Origin: Thiotrichales bacterium
GTDB lineage: Bacteria > Pseudomonadota > Gammaproteobacteria > Francisellales > CACEW01
Assembly (NCBI GenBank): GCA_947476405.1
Contig: CANJQG010000011.1
Span: forward strand, 1-43,891
Reading direction: 5' to 3'
DNA: 43,891 bases
Within the stretch, counting starts at the first letter, position 1, and each line of letters starts with the position of its first letter. The notes under the pieces are model-generated. The model saw nothing but the letters and a program-made list of their open reading frames with translations. It was not told where the DNA came from and ran no database searches. Positions 31,391-41,442 of the stretch are shown in pieces. A program made the translations under genes and the position numbers.

Positions 31391-33151
31391 ATGCAGCGTA
31401 CACATTATTGTGGTGAAATCACCGAGACAAGCATTGGGCAGGATGTATTAATTTGCGGTTGGGTGCATCGACGGCGTGATCATGGTGGGGTGATTTTTCT
31501 GGATCTGAGGGATCGTGAAGGATTGCTGCAAGTGGTTTTTCAGCCTGAGTTGGCTGAAATCTTTAAGCGGGCAGAAGGGATTCGTAATGAATTTGTGATT
31601 GAAGTGAAAGGGTCGGTGCGTTTGCGTCCGGGTAATCAAGCCAATCCGAATTTAAAAACAGGCCAAATTGAAGTGGTTGCGAGTACCCTTAATATTTTGA
31701 ATCAAGCGGCAACGCCTCCTTTTATGTTGGATGAGCATTATAATGTGTCTGAAGAAGTGCGTTTAAAATATCGGTTTCTAGATTTGCGCCGGCCTGAAAT
31801 GCAGGAGCGTATGATTCGTCGAAGTAAGATGGTGCGTGCGGTACGGACTTATTTAGATGATCAGGGCTTTTTAGATATTGAAACTCCCATGCTGACTTTG
31901 CCGACACCTGGCGGAGCGAGAGATTACCTTGTGCCTAGTCGTGTTCATAAAGGTTCTTTTTTTGCCTTACCGCAATCGCCTCAACTGTTTAAGCAATTGC
32001 TGATGGTTTCAGGGTTTGATCGCTATTATCAGGTTGTCCGTTGTTTTCGGGATGAGGATTTGCGTGCGGATCGTCAGCCTGAATTTACTCAGATTGATAT
32101 TGAGGCCTCCTTTATTGATCAGGAATGGATGATCAATCTAAATGAAGGCTTGCTTAAGCATTTGTTTAAGACTCAGCTGAATTTGGAATTCGATGCTTTT
32201 CCACGTATGACTTATGATGAAGCCATGCGTTTGTATGGCTCGGATAAACCTGATTTGCGAATTCCCTTGCAGTTTGTCGATTTGAAAGATCTAATGCAAG
32301 ACGTTGAATTTAAAGCTTTTGGCGAGCCTGCGCGTGATCAATATGGGCGTGTTGTGGCCTTGAGATTGCCAGAAGGTGCAGCGAAACTCAGCCGAAAAAT
32401 GCTTGATGATTATGCTGTATTTGTCGGTGAATATGGCGCAAAAGGCTTAGCGTATATCAAAGTCAATGATTTAGCCGAAGGGCTTGCAGGTTTACAATCC
32501 CCCATTTTAAAATTTTTGACCCCTGAAAAAGTCACGCAAATTTTAGAGCGTGTGGATGCAAAAAATGGCGATATTGTTTTCTTTGGTGCCGGTCATCAAG
32601 ATGTGGTTGCTGCGTCAATCGGGGCATTGCGTGTGAAATTAGGCCATGATCTCCAATTATTAACACATGAATGGGCTCCTTTGTGGGTGACAGATTTTCC
32701 TTTGTTTGAAAAAGGGGAGCAAGGCGTTTGGATGGCGCGTCATCATCCGTTTACGGCTCCCAATATCCAAAATCTTGATGAGTTGAAAGATCCTGAATCT
32801 GTCAAAGCCTATGCTTATGATATCGTTTTAAATGGTTATGAAGTGGGGGGTGGCTCGATTCGAATTCACGATGCAAAAATACAGCAGGCCGTATTTGACT
32901 TGTTGGGGATTCATCATGAAGAGGCCCAGAAAAAATTTGGCTTTTTATTAAATGCCTTGCAATATGGTGCGCCTCCGCATGGAGGTCTGGCCTTTGGTTT
33001 GGATCGATTGGTCATGCTTTTTACAGGCACTCATAATATTCGTGATGTCATTGCCTTTCCTAAAACTCAAAGTGCGGCCTGTTTGATGACCAGTGCGCCC
33101 GCTGAGGTCGATCTGAAACAGTTGTTGGAAGTAGGGCTTCGCAAAATTTAG
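31391..33151 (+). CDS. aspS: Aspartyl-tRNA synthetase
   Basis: 586 residues, the bacterial length. Charges tRNA with Asp. Seen are the N-terminal OB anticodon-binding domain (VLICGWVHRRRDHGGVIFLDLRDREG), motif 2 (YYQVVRCFRDEDLRADRQPEFTQ, in part), the bacterial GAD insertion (about 290-420) and motif 3 (HGGLAFGLDRLVMLF). RHHPFTAP is also typical. The bacterial type either charges only tRNA-Asp or also tRNA-Asn; this cannot be told here without gatCAB data. A weak ribosome site (aaaggg) precedes the ATG. Confidence 0.97.
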   Translation: MQRTHYCGEITETSIGQDVLICGWVHRRRDHGGVIFLDLRDREGLLQVVFQPELAEIFKRAEGIRNEFVIEVKGSVRLRPGNQANPNLKTGQIEVVASTLNILNQAATPPFMLDEHYNVSEEVRLKYRFLDLRRPEMQERMIRRSKMVRAVRTYLDDQGFLDIETPMLTLPTPGGARDYLVPSRVHKGSFFALPQSPQLFKQLLMVSGFDRYYQVVRCFRDEDLRADRQPEFTQIDIEASFIDQEWMINLNEGLLKHLFKTQLNLEFDAFPRMTYDEAMRLYGSDKPDLRIPLQFVDLKDLMQDVEFKAFGEPARDQYGRVVALRLPEGAAKLSRKMLDDYAVFVGEYGAKGLAYIKVNDLAEGLAGLQSPILKFLTPEKVTQILERVDAKNGDIVFFGAGHQDVVAASIGALRVKLGHDLQLLTHEWAPLWVTDFPLFEKGEQGVWMARHHPFTAPNIQNLDELKDPESVKAYAYDIVLNGYEVGGGSIRIHDAKIQQAVFDLLGIHHEEAQKKFGFLLNALQYGAPPHGGLAFGLDRLVMLFTGTHNIRDVIAFPKTQSAACLMTSAPAEVDLKQLLEVGLRKI

Positions 33152-33160
33152 GAGGCCTCT

Positions 33161-34585
33161 GTGACGACGGATCTGAGATGCGAAATTTTGATGAATGTGG
33201 GCCGATATGAAACGCGTGTCGCACTGATTGAAAATGGAGTGTTACAAGAAATTCACCTAGAGCGTTTGTCTAAAAAAGAGTTAGTTGGCAATATTTATAA
33301 AGGAAAAATCGGCCGTATTGTTCCTGGAATGAAGGCGGCTTTTGTAGATATAGGTCTAGAAAAAGCAGGATTTTTGCATTTGTCAGAGCATTTTCCTGTC
33401 AAAGAAGGGGCGGAAATTTTAGTTCAGGTGATGAAAGATCCTTTGGGGACAAAAGGCGCGCGCCTGACGCAACAGATTTCTATTGTGTCTCGCTATCTTG
33501 TTTATATGCCCGGTCAGTTACAAATTGGATTATCTACTCGTATTGAAGACGAAGTCGAGCGTCAGCGCTTAAAGACGCTGCTTGAAAAAATGATCCAGAC
33601 TGATCAAGTGGGTTTGGTTGTGCGAACCGCAGCAGAAGGGGTTTTATTTGAATCGCTGGAAAAAGAATATGAATTTTTAAATAAACTTTGGCAGGCTATT
33701 CAAAAAAATGCCAAAAAAATTAAGCCTAAAAATAGAGTTTATGAGGATTTATCGATAGGTAAAAAAGTGATTCGTGATTGGGTCAATGCGTCCGTTGAGA
33801 AAATTAGAGTGGATGATGCAGTAATGTTTGAAGATCTACAAAATTTTAGCAAGCAATTTGTTCCAGAAGCATTTGAAAAATTGGAGTTAACAAAGAGCAA
33901 AGCCCCAATTTTTGAACGTTATGGGGTGGAAGAAGAGTTGCAGCGTAATTTATTGCGGCGTGTGAATTTAAAATCCGGCGGTTATTTGGTGATAGATCAA
34001 ACCGAGGCGATGACAACTATTGATGTCAATTCAGGCAGTTTTGTCGGGGCGCCCTCGCATGATGAAACCATCTGTAAAACGAATTTTGAAGCAGCACAAA
34101 TGATTGCACGCCAATTGCGCTTGCGTAATATTGGAGGCATTGTCGTCATTGATTTTATAGATATGGCGCAGGAAGAGCAGCGGGCACAGGTGCTTCATAT
34201 TTTCCATAAAGCCTTATTGCAAGATCATAGTCGCATAAAAGTAAGTGGTTTTACGGAATTTGGCTTAGTACAGCTTACTCGTAAACGGACACATGAAAGC
34301 CTTCTTCGTGAGTTGTGTGAGCCCTGCCTGGAATGTTCTGGACGCGGAATGATTAAAACAGTTGAGACCTTAGTCTACGAAATTTATCGTGATTTGCAAC
34401 GTGAAGTTTTGGCCTTTAAACCAGAGTCTGGATTTCTGGTATGTCTGTCTAATTGCGTTTATAATGGGCTGATGGAAGAAGATCCTAGTTTGCTTGCTGA
34501 ATTAGAATCAAGTTTGGGGCTGGTGATTCAATTAAAATCAGTGCCGCAATATACACGGGAGCAATATGATATCGTTCCGTTTTAA
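33161..34585 (+). CDS. rng: Ribonuclease G
   Basis: 474 residues. Endoribonuclease that matures the 16S rRNA 5' end and degrades mRNA. The S1 domain is near residues 35-120 (GNIYKGKIGRIVPGMKAAFVDIG). The catalytic Asp residues lie in TIDVNSGSF and VIDFIDM. The zinc-link motif CEPCLEC is followed by SGRGMIK. It lacks the long C-terminal scaffold of RNase E, so it is RNase G. It starts with GTG (33161) after a strong ggagg. The end overlaps yhdP by 20 bases; the rng-yhdP order is also found in E. coli. Confidence 0.96.
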   Translation: MTTDLRCEILMNVGRYETRVALIENGVLQEIHLERLSKKELVGNIYKGKIGRIVPGMKAAFVDIGLEKAGFLHLSEHFPVKEGAEILVQVMKDPLGTKGARLTQQISIVSRYLVYMPGQLQIGLSTRIEDEVERQRLKTLLEKMIQTDQVGLVVRTAAEGVLFESLEKEYEFLNKLWQAIQKNAKKIKPKNRVYEDLSIGKKVIRDWVNASVEKIRVDDAVMFEDLQNFSKQFVPEAFEKLELTKSKAPIFERYGVEEELQRNLLRRVNLKSGGYLVIDQTEAMTTIDVNSGSFVGAPSHDETICKTNFEAAQMIARQLRLRNIGGIVVIDFIDMAQEEQRAQVLHIFHKALLQDHSRIKVSGFTEFGLVQLTRKRTHESLLRELCEPCLECSGRGMIKTVETLVYEIYRDLQREVLAFKPESGFLVCLSNCVYNGLMEEDPSLLAELESSLGLVIQLKSVPQYTREQYDIVPF

Positions 34586-37500
34586 AAAAATTGTAAAATT
34601 TTCTTTTGGTTTGATCGTAGGCTTATTTATTTTAACCTTGATTTTGAGTGGCGGAATTACACTTGCTTTGGTCATTGCCAATGATAATGGTAATTTGCAA
34701 AAATGGGTGAATTTAAGCTTAGCGCCTGCGCAAGTATCTTATCAAAATGCAACAGTTTCTTGGTATGGAGGCTCTCCACGCTTAGATTTGAAAAAGGTCG
34801 TGATTCTGGATAAGATGACCATGAAAGCTCCGTTGCTGATTGATGATTTTTCTGTGAATCTTTCAGTCTGGCGTTCTATTTTTAAGCGTGAAGTCATTGC
34901 CAATGAAATTCAATTTTCTGGAATAAAATTGCGTTTGGTTCAGGGCTCAGATGGCTTTTTCAGCTTGCAAGATTTTAATGGTCAGCGGGGTTCTTCAATG
35001 CATTTATCTCCTGCATTGGTCAGATTGTTTTTGGCTCAGCGTGCCATTCATTTTCAAGATGTGATTTTAGAAACCACTTTGCACAATCAAAATAAAATCA
35101 CGATTGATCTGGATTGTGTGGATTGGGTGAATCGCTTTAATTATCAGTTTGATATAAAAGGGACTATTGCTGAAGTTCCAAATAGCAGTTTTAATATGGT
35201 TACGCATTTAAATCCAGGAAAAAACATCTTTGATTTGAATGCTTGGAAAATTGATTTTAAGGGGGGCTTGCAAGCAGATAGTTTTGAATCCATCTTAGGT
35301 GTTGAGTTTTTTAAAGGGCTCAATTGGCATAAGGGAGGCGGGAGTATTGAATTTAATGGTTCGGTTGCACAACAAGCTCTACAGAATCTTAATTTAGATG
35401 TGGCCCTAACCAATTTAAACTTAAGCAATCAATATACGAAAAAATTGATCGCACCACAATTTGATGAGCATATTGTTTGGAGTCGCACTACAGATCAGGG
35501 GGGGGGCTGGAAACTTGGAATTTTTCCCTTACATCAAATTGATATTTTAGGGGGAGCGTATGATAGTGCATTGAGAGTGAATTATCTTCCGAATTCAAAA
35601 GATTATATCTGGAAGCTCAGTGCAAAAAAAGTCGATTTAGATATCTTGGGAGAGTGGATTAACTTTTGGTTTAGGCCTACTTCACAGACTTCAAAGATAT
35701 GGAAGCAACTCAATCCTGCTGGACAAATTGATGACTTTGCATTTGAAACGGGCCCTGTGGGAGGGCAAGCTAGTTTTAGTAGTAATCAACTGAAATTCAG
35801 CGCGAATCACTTCTTTCCTAATCCTTGGCCAGCGAGTCAGGTTGCGGCGGCGGTCGCTTGGAAAAAGACAACCAAGCCTAGGCCTGTTTGGAATATTATC
35901 CTTCAAAATGGAAGTCTTCAAAATAAATGGATTCAAGTTCAGTCTTCGGGCACCATTCGTGTTCCTGTGCAAAATCCAGAAAATCCAATTTTAAATCTTA
36001 AAGCGCACTTTACTGGAAAAAATTTAGATCAAGTGAAAGCACTTTATATCCCAGAAGGGGCTGTATCGCCTGCTTTGAATACCTGGTTGCAAGAAGGCTT
36101 AGTTAAATTGCCCCTTGTCTCTGGAGATATGATTTTTCAAGGTGCCGTGAAGGGCTTTCCGTATGCTCATGGGAAGGGGCTTTTTAATTTGGAAATTCAT
36201 GTTAAAAATGGTGAAATCGCGCCTTATGCCAAGTGGCCCAATATTACAAATATTAATGCAGATTTGCTTTTCCATAATCAGACTTTTACGATTGATGCAA
36301 AAAATGTGAAAACCTTAAATATTCCCATTTCGACCGTGCACTTTGAAATTGCAGATTTGCGTCCAGCATCACATGATCCGATTGAAATTACAGGGGCTTC
36401 TCATTTGACAGGAGCGCAGGCTTTTGCTTATTTGGCAGCAATGCCACTCACGCCTTCTGGGGTGGATCAATTTTTACGATCCTCTAATTTGACTGGAGTT
36501 TTAGATTTGGCGATTAAGTTAAACATTCCTTTAGAAAAAAGTGACCCCATCGTTGTAGCAGGAACAGTGAATTTAAATCAGAATAATTGGTTTGTTAATA
36601 AAAATAATAAAGCACCGCTTTTAGGCAATTTAAAAGGACAGATTCAGTTTGTGAATCAAATGATTTCAGGAATAAATTTAAGTGTACAAACGATGAGTCA
36701 GCCTATCCGTTTTTCAATTTTGACCAGTCCCATCGAAAATTTAAAATTTTTGATTAGTTCCTTTAGAATATTTGGACAAGTGTTTAATCAGGTTCAGTTG
36801 GGTATTGCGCCGGAAGAAAGTCATATTTTATTTAATTTAAATGGCCCTGAAATTGTAGGGGCTGTCAATTTTGAAGGCCAAAATGATCCGGTTAGCGCCC
36901 ATTTTTCAGCACTTCATTTAAGTTCAATTGAGTCAACTGCCTCCCCTCTTTTGACAGAAGGGGCTGCAAGCTTGCCGAAAGTAGCTTTTTTAGGCAATGC
37001 GGTTTCAGGGTTGCCGGTGATTACTTTCAGTATTGATCATTTGTTCTATAATGGACAGGATCTTGGAATGATTCACTGGGGAAGCAGCCCCTTGAAAAAT
37101 GGAATCTTGATTCAGCAATTTATTTTGAGTAGCGCACCCATTCAAATTAATGCGGGCGGTTCAGTTCAAACCATTGACAATCAAGATCATATCAGTGTGA
37201 ATGGTCATTTTAATACTAAAAATTATGGTTTGGTATTGAAAGAATTGGGTTATCCTGGCGTTCTCAATAATGGAAGTGGCCCGATTGATTTAAATTTATC
37301 ATGGGCCGGTGGATTGAAGATGGATTATACGACTTTAAATGGCAGTATGAAGTTTAATATCGATAATGGTGAATTCTTGCAGATTAATACGGGATTTGCA
37401 AAGATTTTTGGTTTGTTTAGTTTGGATAGTATTATTAATACGCTGTCTTTTAATTTTCAAAAAGTTTTCGGTAGTGGCCTTTCTTTTGATGCTTTGAGTG

Positions 37501-37799
37501 GCTCCTATGCCATTCAAAATGGGATTGCCAGTACAAGTGATTTTAGGTTGAGTGGCTCTGCGCTGAACATGACCATGAAGGGCCAAATTAATTTAGTCAA
37601 TGACACCATTAATCAAAAAGTGACCGTCATGCCGCAATTGGGAACAGGGATTGCCGTGGCTGCAGGTATTGTAGCAACCCCCATTGCCGGGGTGGCAGCC
37701 TGGTTTTTGGATAAAATTTTAACCAATACGATCTTGCGAAATGTAGGCGTTGTTTTAAGTGTGACGGGCCCTTTAAGTAACCCAAAAGTAGGAAAATAA
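34566..37799 (+). CDS. yhdP: YhdP family AsmA-like lipid-transport protein
   Basis: 1077 residues, somewhat shorter than E. coli YhdP (1266). An N-terminal membrane helix (FSFGLIVGLFILTLILSGGI) is followed by a long repetitive beta-rich periplasmic part with the DUF3971/AsmA-like pattern and a C-terminal conserved block (NGEFLQINTGFAKIFGLFSLD) that marks YhdP. YhdP, TamB and YdbH form bridge-like proteins that move phospholipids from the inner to the outer membrane. Genetic context after rng supports the call. phrB starts on the next base after its stop. Confidence 0.9.
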   Translation: MISFRFKKIVKFSFGLIVGLFILTLILSGGITLALVIANDNGNLQKWVNLSLAPAQVSYQNATVSWYGGSPRLDLKKVVILDKMTMKAPLLIDDFSVNLSVWRSIFKREVIANEIQFSGIKLRLVQGSDGFFSLQDFNGQRGSSMHLSPALVRLFLAQRAIHFQDVILETTLHNQNKITIDLDCVDWVNRFNYQFDIKGTIAEVPNSSFNMVTHLNPGKNIFDLNAWKIDFKGGLQADSFESILGVEFFKGLNWHKGGGSIEFNGSVAQQALQNLNLDVALTNLNLSNQYTKKLIAPQFDEHIVWSRTTDQGGGWKLGIFPLHQIDILGGAYDSALRVNYLPNSKDYIWKLSAKKVDLDILGEWINFWFRPTSQTSKIWKQLNPAGQIDDFAFETGPVGGQASFSSNQLKFSANHFFPNPWPASQVAAAVAWKKTTKPRPVWNIILQNGSLQNKWIQVQSSGTIRVPVQNPENPILNLKAHFTGKNLDQVKALYIPEGAVSPALNTWLQEGLVKLPLVSGDMIFQGAVKGFPYAHGKGLFNLEIHVKNGEIAPYAKWPNITNINADLLFHNQTFTIDAKNVKTLNIPISTVHFEIADLRPASHDPIEITGASHLTGAQAFAYLAAMPLTPSGVDQFLRSSNLTGVLDLAIKLNIPLEKSDPIVVAGTVNLNQNNWFVNKNNKAPLLGNLKGQIQFVNQMISGINLSVQTMSQPIRFSILTSPIENLKFLISSFRIFGQVFNQVQLGIAPEESHILFNLNGPEIVGAVNFEGQNDPVSAHFSALHLSSIESTASPLLTEGAASLPKVAFLGNAVSGLPVITFSIDHLFYNGQDLGMIHWGSSPLKNGILIQQFILSSAPIQINAGGSVQTIDNQDHISVNGHFNTKNYGLVLKELGYPGVLNNGSGPIDLNLSWAGGLKMDYTTLNGSMKFNIDNGEFLQINTGFAKIFGLFSLDSIINTLSFNFQKVFGSGLSFDALSGSYAIQNGIASTSDFRLSGSALNMTMKGQINLVNDTINQKVTVMPQLGTGIAVAAGIVATPIAGVAAWFLDKILTNTILRNVGVVLSVTGPLSNPKVGK

Positions 37800-39107
37800 A
37801 TGAAGCATTTGCTATGGTTTCGTTCAGATTTGCGAGTAGATGATCATCCTGCTTTAAATGCAGCGCAAGCTGCGGGAGGTGAGATTATTGCGTTGTATGC
37901 ATTGACACCGAAGACTTGGCAATCTCATGAAGCTGCTGAATGTAAAATTGATTTTATTAAGCGCAATTTAGAGGCTCTGGCTTTGGCTTTGGCTGCGCTT
38001 AATATTCAGCTTTATATTGAGGATATGGATTCCTATGATTTAGTTCCTGAAAAGCTTTTGGCATTTTGCCAGCAGCATCAAGTAAGCCATCTTTATTTTA
38101 ATGTGCAATATGAAATAGACGAGCAGCGTCGAGATCAAAAAGTGCAAGCATTATGTGAAAAAAATCGAATGATGATGTGCTGTTATCATGAGCAGATTTT
38201 TGTGCAGCCGGGCATGATTTTGTCCGAAAAAAATCAGCCTTTTCAGAAATTTTCAGCGTTTAAGCGGAGATGGCTCATCTTTGCAGATCGCTTAGGTTTG
38301 CCCGATTTACCGGAATTTGATTTGCGTGCCAGGATGATTCAGGAAACTGTGTTTTGGCCGGCGGGAGAAGGCGAGGCATGGCAACGTTTACAGATTTTTT
38401 TAGATCAAAAAGCGGGTGAATATGATCAATGGCGCGATTTTCCTGCAAAACAGGGTACCAGTCACTTATCGCCTTATTTGGCACAAGGTGTATTGTCTAT
38501 TCGTCGCGTTTTGATGGAATTGCATCGTGCTGCAGGAACCTATTCTTTTTCGGAGCTTATTGCATCTCCTGGATATGGGGTGTGGTTGAATGAATTGATT
38601 TGGCGTGAGTTTTATAAGCACATTATTTTTCTTTTTCCTAAGCTCGCTTGTGGTCAAACATTGCAAGCTAAATTTAAAGTGTGGACATGGCGGCAGGATC
38701 ATGGGCAATTTCAGCGTTGGTGTGATGGACAGACTGGATATCCCTTGATTGATGCAGCCATGCGTCAACTCAATCAAACGGGTTGGATGCATAATCGCTT
38801 GCGGATGAATGTAGCGGTTTTTTTAGCTAAATTTTTAAAAATTGATTGGCGTTGGGGGGAGTCTTATTTCGCTAGGCATTTGATTGATGGTGATTTAGCG
38901 GCAAATAATGGCGGCTGGCAATGGTGTGCAGGAACCGGAACCGATGCAATGCCCTATTTTCGGATCTTTAATCCTACTTTGCAGGCTCAAAAATTTGATC
39001 CTGAGGGTGTTTTTATTCGTCAGTATTGCCCAGAGTTAAGTCATCTGAGTGTAAAAGCAATTCATCTTCCACAGCCCCATGCTTTGGCGAAATATCATGA
39101 ATCATAA
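37800..39107 (+). CDS. phrB: Deoxyribodipyrimidine photolyase
   Basis: 435 residues. Repairs cyclobutane pyrimidine dimers with blue light and FAD. The N-terminal chromophore-binding domain begins LLWFRSDLRVDDHPAL. The FAD domain has WLNELIWREFYKHI, TGYPLIDAAMRQLNQTGWMHNRLRMNVAVF and DGDLAANNGGWQWCAGTGTDA followed by PYFRIFNP. The motifs fit the class I CPD type. A light-dependent repair enzyme suggests that the organism meets light at some stage, which is of note if it lives inside hosts. It overlaps mnmE by 11 bases. Confidence 0.96.
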   Translation: MKHLLWFRSDLRVDDHPALNAAQAAGGEIIALYALTPKTWQSHEAAECKIDFIKRNLEALALALAALNIQLYIEDMDSYDLVPEKLLAFCQQHQVSHLYFNVQYEIDEQRRDQKVQALCEKNRMMMCCYHEQIFVQPGMILSEKNQPFQKFSAFKRRWLIFADRLGLPDLPEFDLRARMIQETVFWPAGEGEAWQRLQIFLDQKAGEYDQWRDFPAKQGTSHLSPYLAQGVLSIRRVLMELHRAAGTYSFSELIASPGYGVWLNELIWREFYKHIIFLFPKLACGQTLQAKFKVWTWRQDHGQFQRWCDGQTGYPLIDAAMRQLNQTGWMHNRLRMNVAVFLAKFLKIDWRWGESYFARHLIDGDLAANNGGWQWCAGTGTDAMPYFRIFNPTLQAQKFDPEGVFIRQYCPELSHLSVKAIHLPQPHALAKYHES

Positions 39108-40470
39108 TATCGAAACGATTGTGGCGGAAGCAACGCCAAAGGGGAGGGGCGGCGTTGCCGTTGTTCGTCTTTCAGGCCCAAGCGCTTTCGCTATTTCTGA
39201 AAAAATTATGGCCCACACTTTGATGCCTCGTCAAGCTAGTTATGTGCGTTTTTATGCCCCGGATGGTGCACTGATTGATCAGGGGATTGCTTTATATTTT
39301 AAGGCGCCGCATTCCTTTACGGGTGAGGATGTGGTGGAGTTGCAGTGTCATGGCGGTCCCATTATTGTGGATTATTTATTAGAGACAGTTTTGGCGCATG
39401 GTGCAAGAATGGCGCGCCCAGGGGAGTTTAGTGAGCGTGCGTTTTTAAATGATAAAATGGATTTGGTTCAAGCTGAAGCGGTGGCAGACTTAATTGCAGC
39501 AAGCACCCGACGTTCTGCTGAAGCGGCCTTGCGCTCCTTGGATGGCGCGTTTTCACTTAAAATTAAACATCTGGTGGCAGAGTTGATTCATCTTCGTGTG
39601 TTTATTGAAGCAACGCTTGATTTTCCAGAAGAAGATGTGGAAATGATTGAAAATGCCCGGGTGCGAGAGGCCTTAGCTTTGATTTTAATGGAGTGTGAAC
39701 ATCTGCAGGCGGCAGCGCATTCTGGCCTGCTGCTTCAAGAGGGCGTGCATTTGGTATTGATCGGCCCGCCTAATGCCGGAAAATCGAGTTTAATGAATCA
39801 TCTGGCTGCGCAGGATGTGGCCATTGTCAGTGATATTCCAGGCACAACGCGCGATGTTTTGAAGGAAAAAATAAGCCTGCGTGGGATTCCTATCTATCTT
39901 CTAGATACTGCAGGCTTGCGCCAAAGTACGGATGTGATTGAAGGTGAGGGGATTCGGCGGACTGAGCGCGCCATGCATCAAGCGGAATGTATTGTATTGC
40001 TGGTTGATGACGCACATCCGGAAGATCTGAGACGATTGCTTTCAGAATATGAGGCCTTATTACTGGGGCGTCCTTTATTGATCTTGTTTAATAAAATTGA
40101 TCTCACTGGGCAGAAGGCTGTACGACTTGCAGATATTGCCTTGCCTCAAGGGGGATTTTGTCCTGCCCTGAAAGTGTCAGTTAAAATGAGGCAAGGCTTG
40201 GATTTATTAGAAGAGACTTTGCTGGATTTATTTGGCTGGGTGAATGAAGCGGAGGGGCAGTTTATTGCAAGGCGCCGTCATCTCGATGCTTTAAAGCGCG
40301 CAGAGTATGCATTAAAAAAAGGCCTTCACATTTATCAACAGAGTGCACAATTAGAATTATTAGCAGAGGAGTGTCGTCTTGCTCAAGAGGCTTTAAATGA
40401 AATAACCGGCGCCTTTAGAGCAGATGATTTATTGGGTGCGATTTTTAGCACATTTTGTATCGGGAAATAA
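39097..40470 (+). CDS. mnmE: tRNA modification GTPase MnmE
   Basis: 457 residues from the ATG at 39097, which gives the standard N-terminus MNHNIETIVAEATPKGRGG; an earlier ATG at 39079 would add six residues. With MnmG it installs the cmnm5 group on wobble U34 of tRNAs. The formyl-THF-binding domain comes first, then helices. The GTPase domain has G1 GPPNAGKSS (about 223-231), G2 GTTRD, G3 DTAGLR and G4 NKID. The C-terminus FCIGK carries the essential Cys. It often lies near yidC/rnpA in other bacteria; here it is in the rng-yhdP-phrB-mnmE-hemC run. Confidence 0.97.
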   Translation: MNHNIETIVAEATPKGRGGVAVVRLSGPSAFAISEKIMAHTLMPRQASYVRFYAPDGALIDQGIALYFKAPHSFTGEDVVELQCHGGPIIVDYLLETVLAHGARMARPGEFSERAFLNDKMDLVQAEAVADLIAASTRRSAEAALRSLDGAFSLKIKHLVAELIHLRVFIEATLDFPEEDVEMIENARVREALALILMECEHLQAAAHSGLLLQEGVHLVLIGPPNAGKSSLMNHLAAQDVAIVSDIPGTTRDVLKEKISLRGIPIYLLDTAGLRQSTDVIEGEGIRRTERAMHQAECIVLLVDDAHPEDLRRLLSEYEALLLGRPLLILFNKIDLTGQKAVRLADIALPQGGFCPALKVSVKMRQGLDLLEETLLDLFGWVNEAEGQFIARRRHLDALKRAEYALKKGLHIYQQSAQLELLAEECRLAQEALNEITGAFRADDLLGAIFSTFCIGK

Positions 40471-40475
40471 TAAAC

Positions 40476-41369
40476 ATGAAAATACGCATTGCCACACGAA
40501 AAAGTCCTTTAGCTTTGGTTCAAACCCATTTAGTAAAAGCGTTACTTTTGGCTCAGAATCATGCACTTCAGGTAGAGTTGGTTGAGGTTTTGACCGAGGG
40601 GGATCGAATTCAGGATCGCACTTTGGCGGAGATCGGTGGAAAAGGCTTGTTTATTAAAAAGTTAGAGGAAATGCTGCTGGCTGATCAGGCCGATATTGCA
40701 GTGCATTCTTTAAAAGACGTCCCCCCTGCATTGGATGGAGCGTTTTGTTTGGCAGCTGTTTTGCCTCGCCATTCCCCCTTTGATGTATTGGTGAGCCCTC
40801 ATTATTCCAGCCTAGAAGCATTGCCAATCGGTGCGCGTATTGGAACCAGTAGCGTGAGACGTCAGGCTGCATTGCTGCATGTTCGTCCTGATTTAAACAT
40901 ACAAATGATTCGAGGCAATGTGGATACGCGTTTAAAAAAATTAGATGCAGGAGAATATGATGCGTTAATTCTCGCCGCTGCGGGTTTGGGGCGTTTAGGA
41001 TTAGGCGCTCGAATTCGTCAAATCTTGCCGCTTGAAATTTGCCTACCCTCCGTAGCGCAGGGGGTCATTGGAATCGAGTGTTTGGCTGAACGTACTGATT
41101 TATATGCGTTGTTGCGTCCTTTAAATCACGCTGAGACCGAAGTCTGTATTCTTGCTGAACGCGCAATGAATCAGGCTTTGGGGGCTAGTTGCACTTCACC
41201 TGTCGGAAGTTTTGCGCAAATTCGTGACGGAATATTGGAATTAAGGGGACGGCTATGGAGTCAAGATGGCCAAAATAGTTGTCAAGTTTTACAGAAAGGC
41301 GGGCTGGATCAGCCATCAATCTTGGGTCTTCAAGCTGCAGCGGATTTGCTGGCTCAGTCCCATTTTTGA
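40476..41369 (+). CDS. hemC: Porphobilinogen deaminase (hydroxymethylbilane synthase)
   Basis: 297 residues from the ATG at 40476, which gives the usual start MKIRIATRKSPLALVQ; an upstream start in the mnmE end is not supported. Joins four porphobilinogen units in heme synthesis. The catalytic Asp is in HSLKDVPP. The dipyrromethane cofactor is bound at C239 in GASCTSPVGS. Blocks IGTSSVRRQAALL, MIRGNVDTRLKKLD and PSVAQGVIGIE are typical. hemD, often next, is not here. It follows mnmE by 5 bases. Confidence 0.97.
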   Translation: MKIRIATRKSPLALVQTHLVKALLLAQNHALQVELVEVLTEGDRIQDRTLAEIGGKGLFIKKLEEMLLADQADIAVHSLKDVPPALDGAFCLAAVLPRHSPFDVLVSPHYSSLEALPIGARIGTSSVRRQAALLHVRPDLNIQMIRGNVDTRLKKLDAGEYDALILAAAGLGRLGLGARIRQILPLEICLPSVAQGVIGIECLAERTDLYALLRPLNHAETEVCILAERAMNQALGASCTSPVGSFAQIRDGILELRGRLWSQDGQNSCQVLQKGGLDQPSILGLQAAADLLAQSHF

Positions 41370-41381
41370 CAATGAAATAGC

Positions 41382-41410
41382 GTGACGAAGGAGCTCTTTT
41401 CTGCTACCAT
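41382..41410 (+). promoter_or_regulatory. Possible promoter of the permease gene
   Basis: GTGACG (41382-41387), 17-bp spacer, TACCAT (41405-41410) with a TGC extension, 33 bases before the ATG at 41443. A moderate match. Confidence 0.4.
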
Positions 41411-41442
41411 TTATTTTTTGTATTTGATGGTTAAAGTAGGCG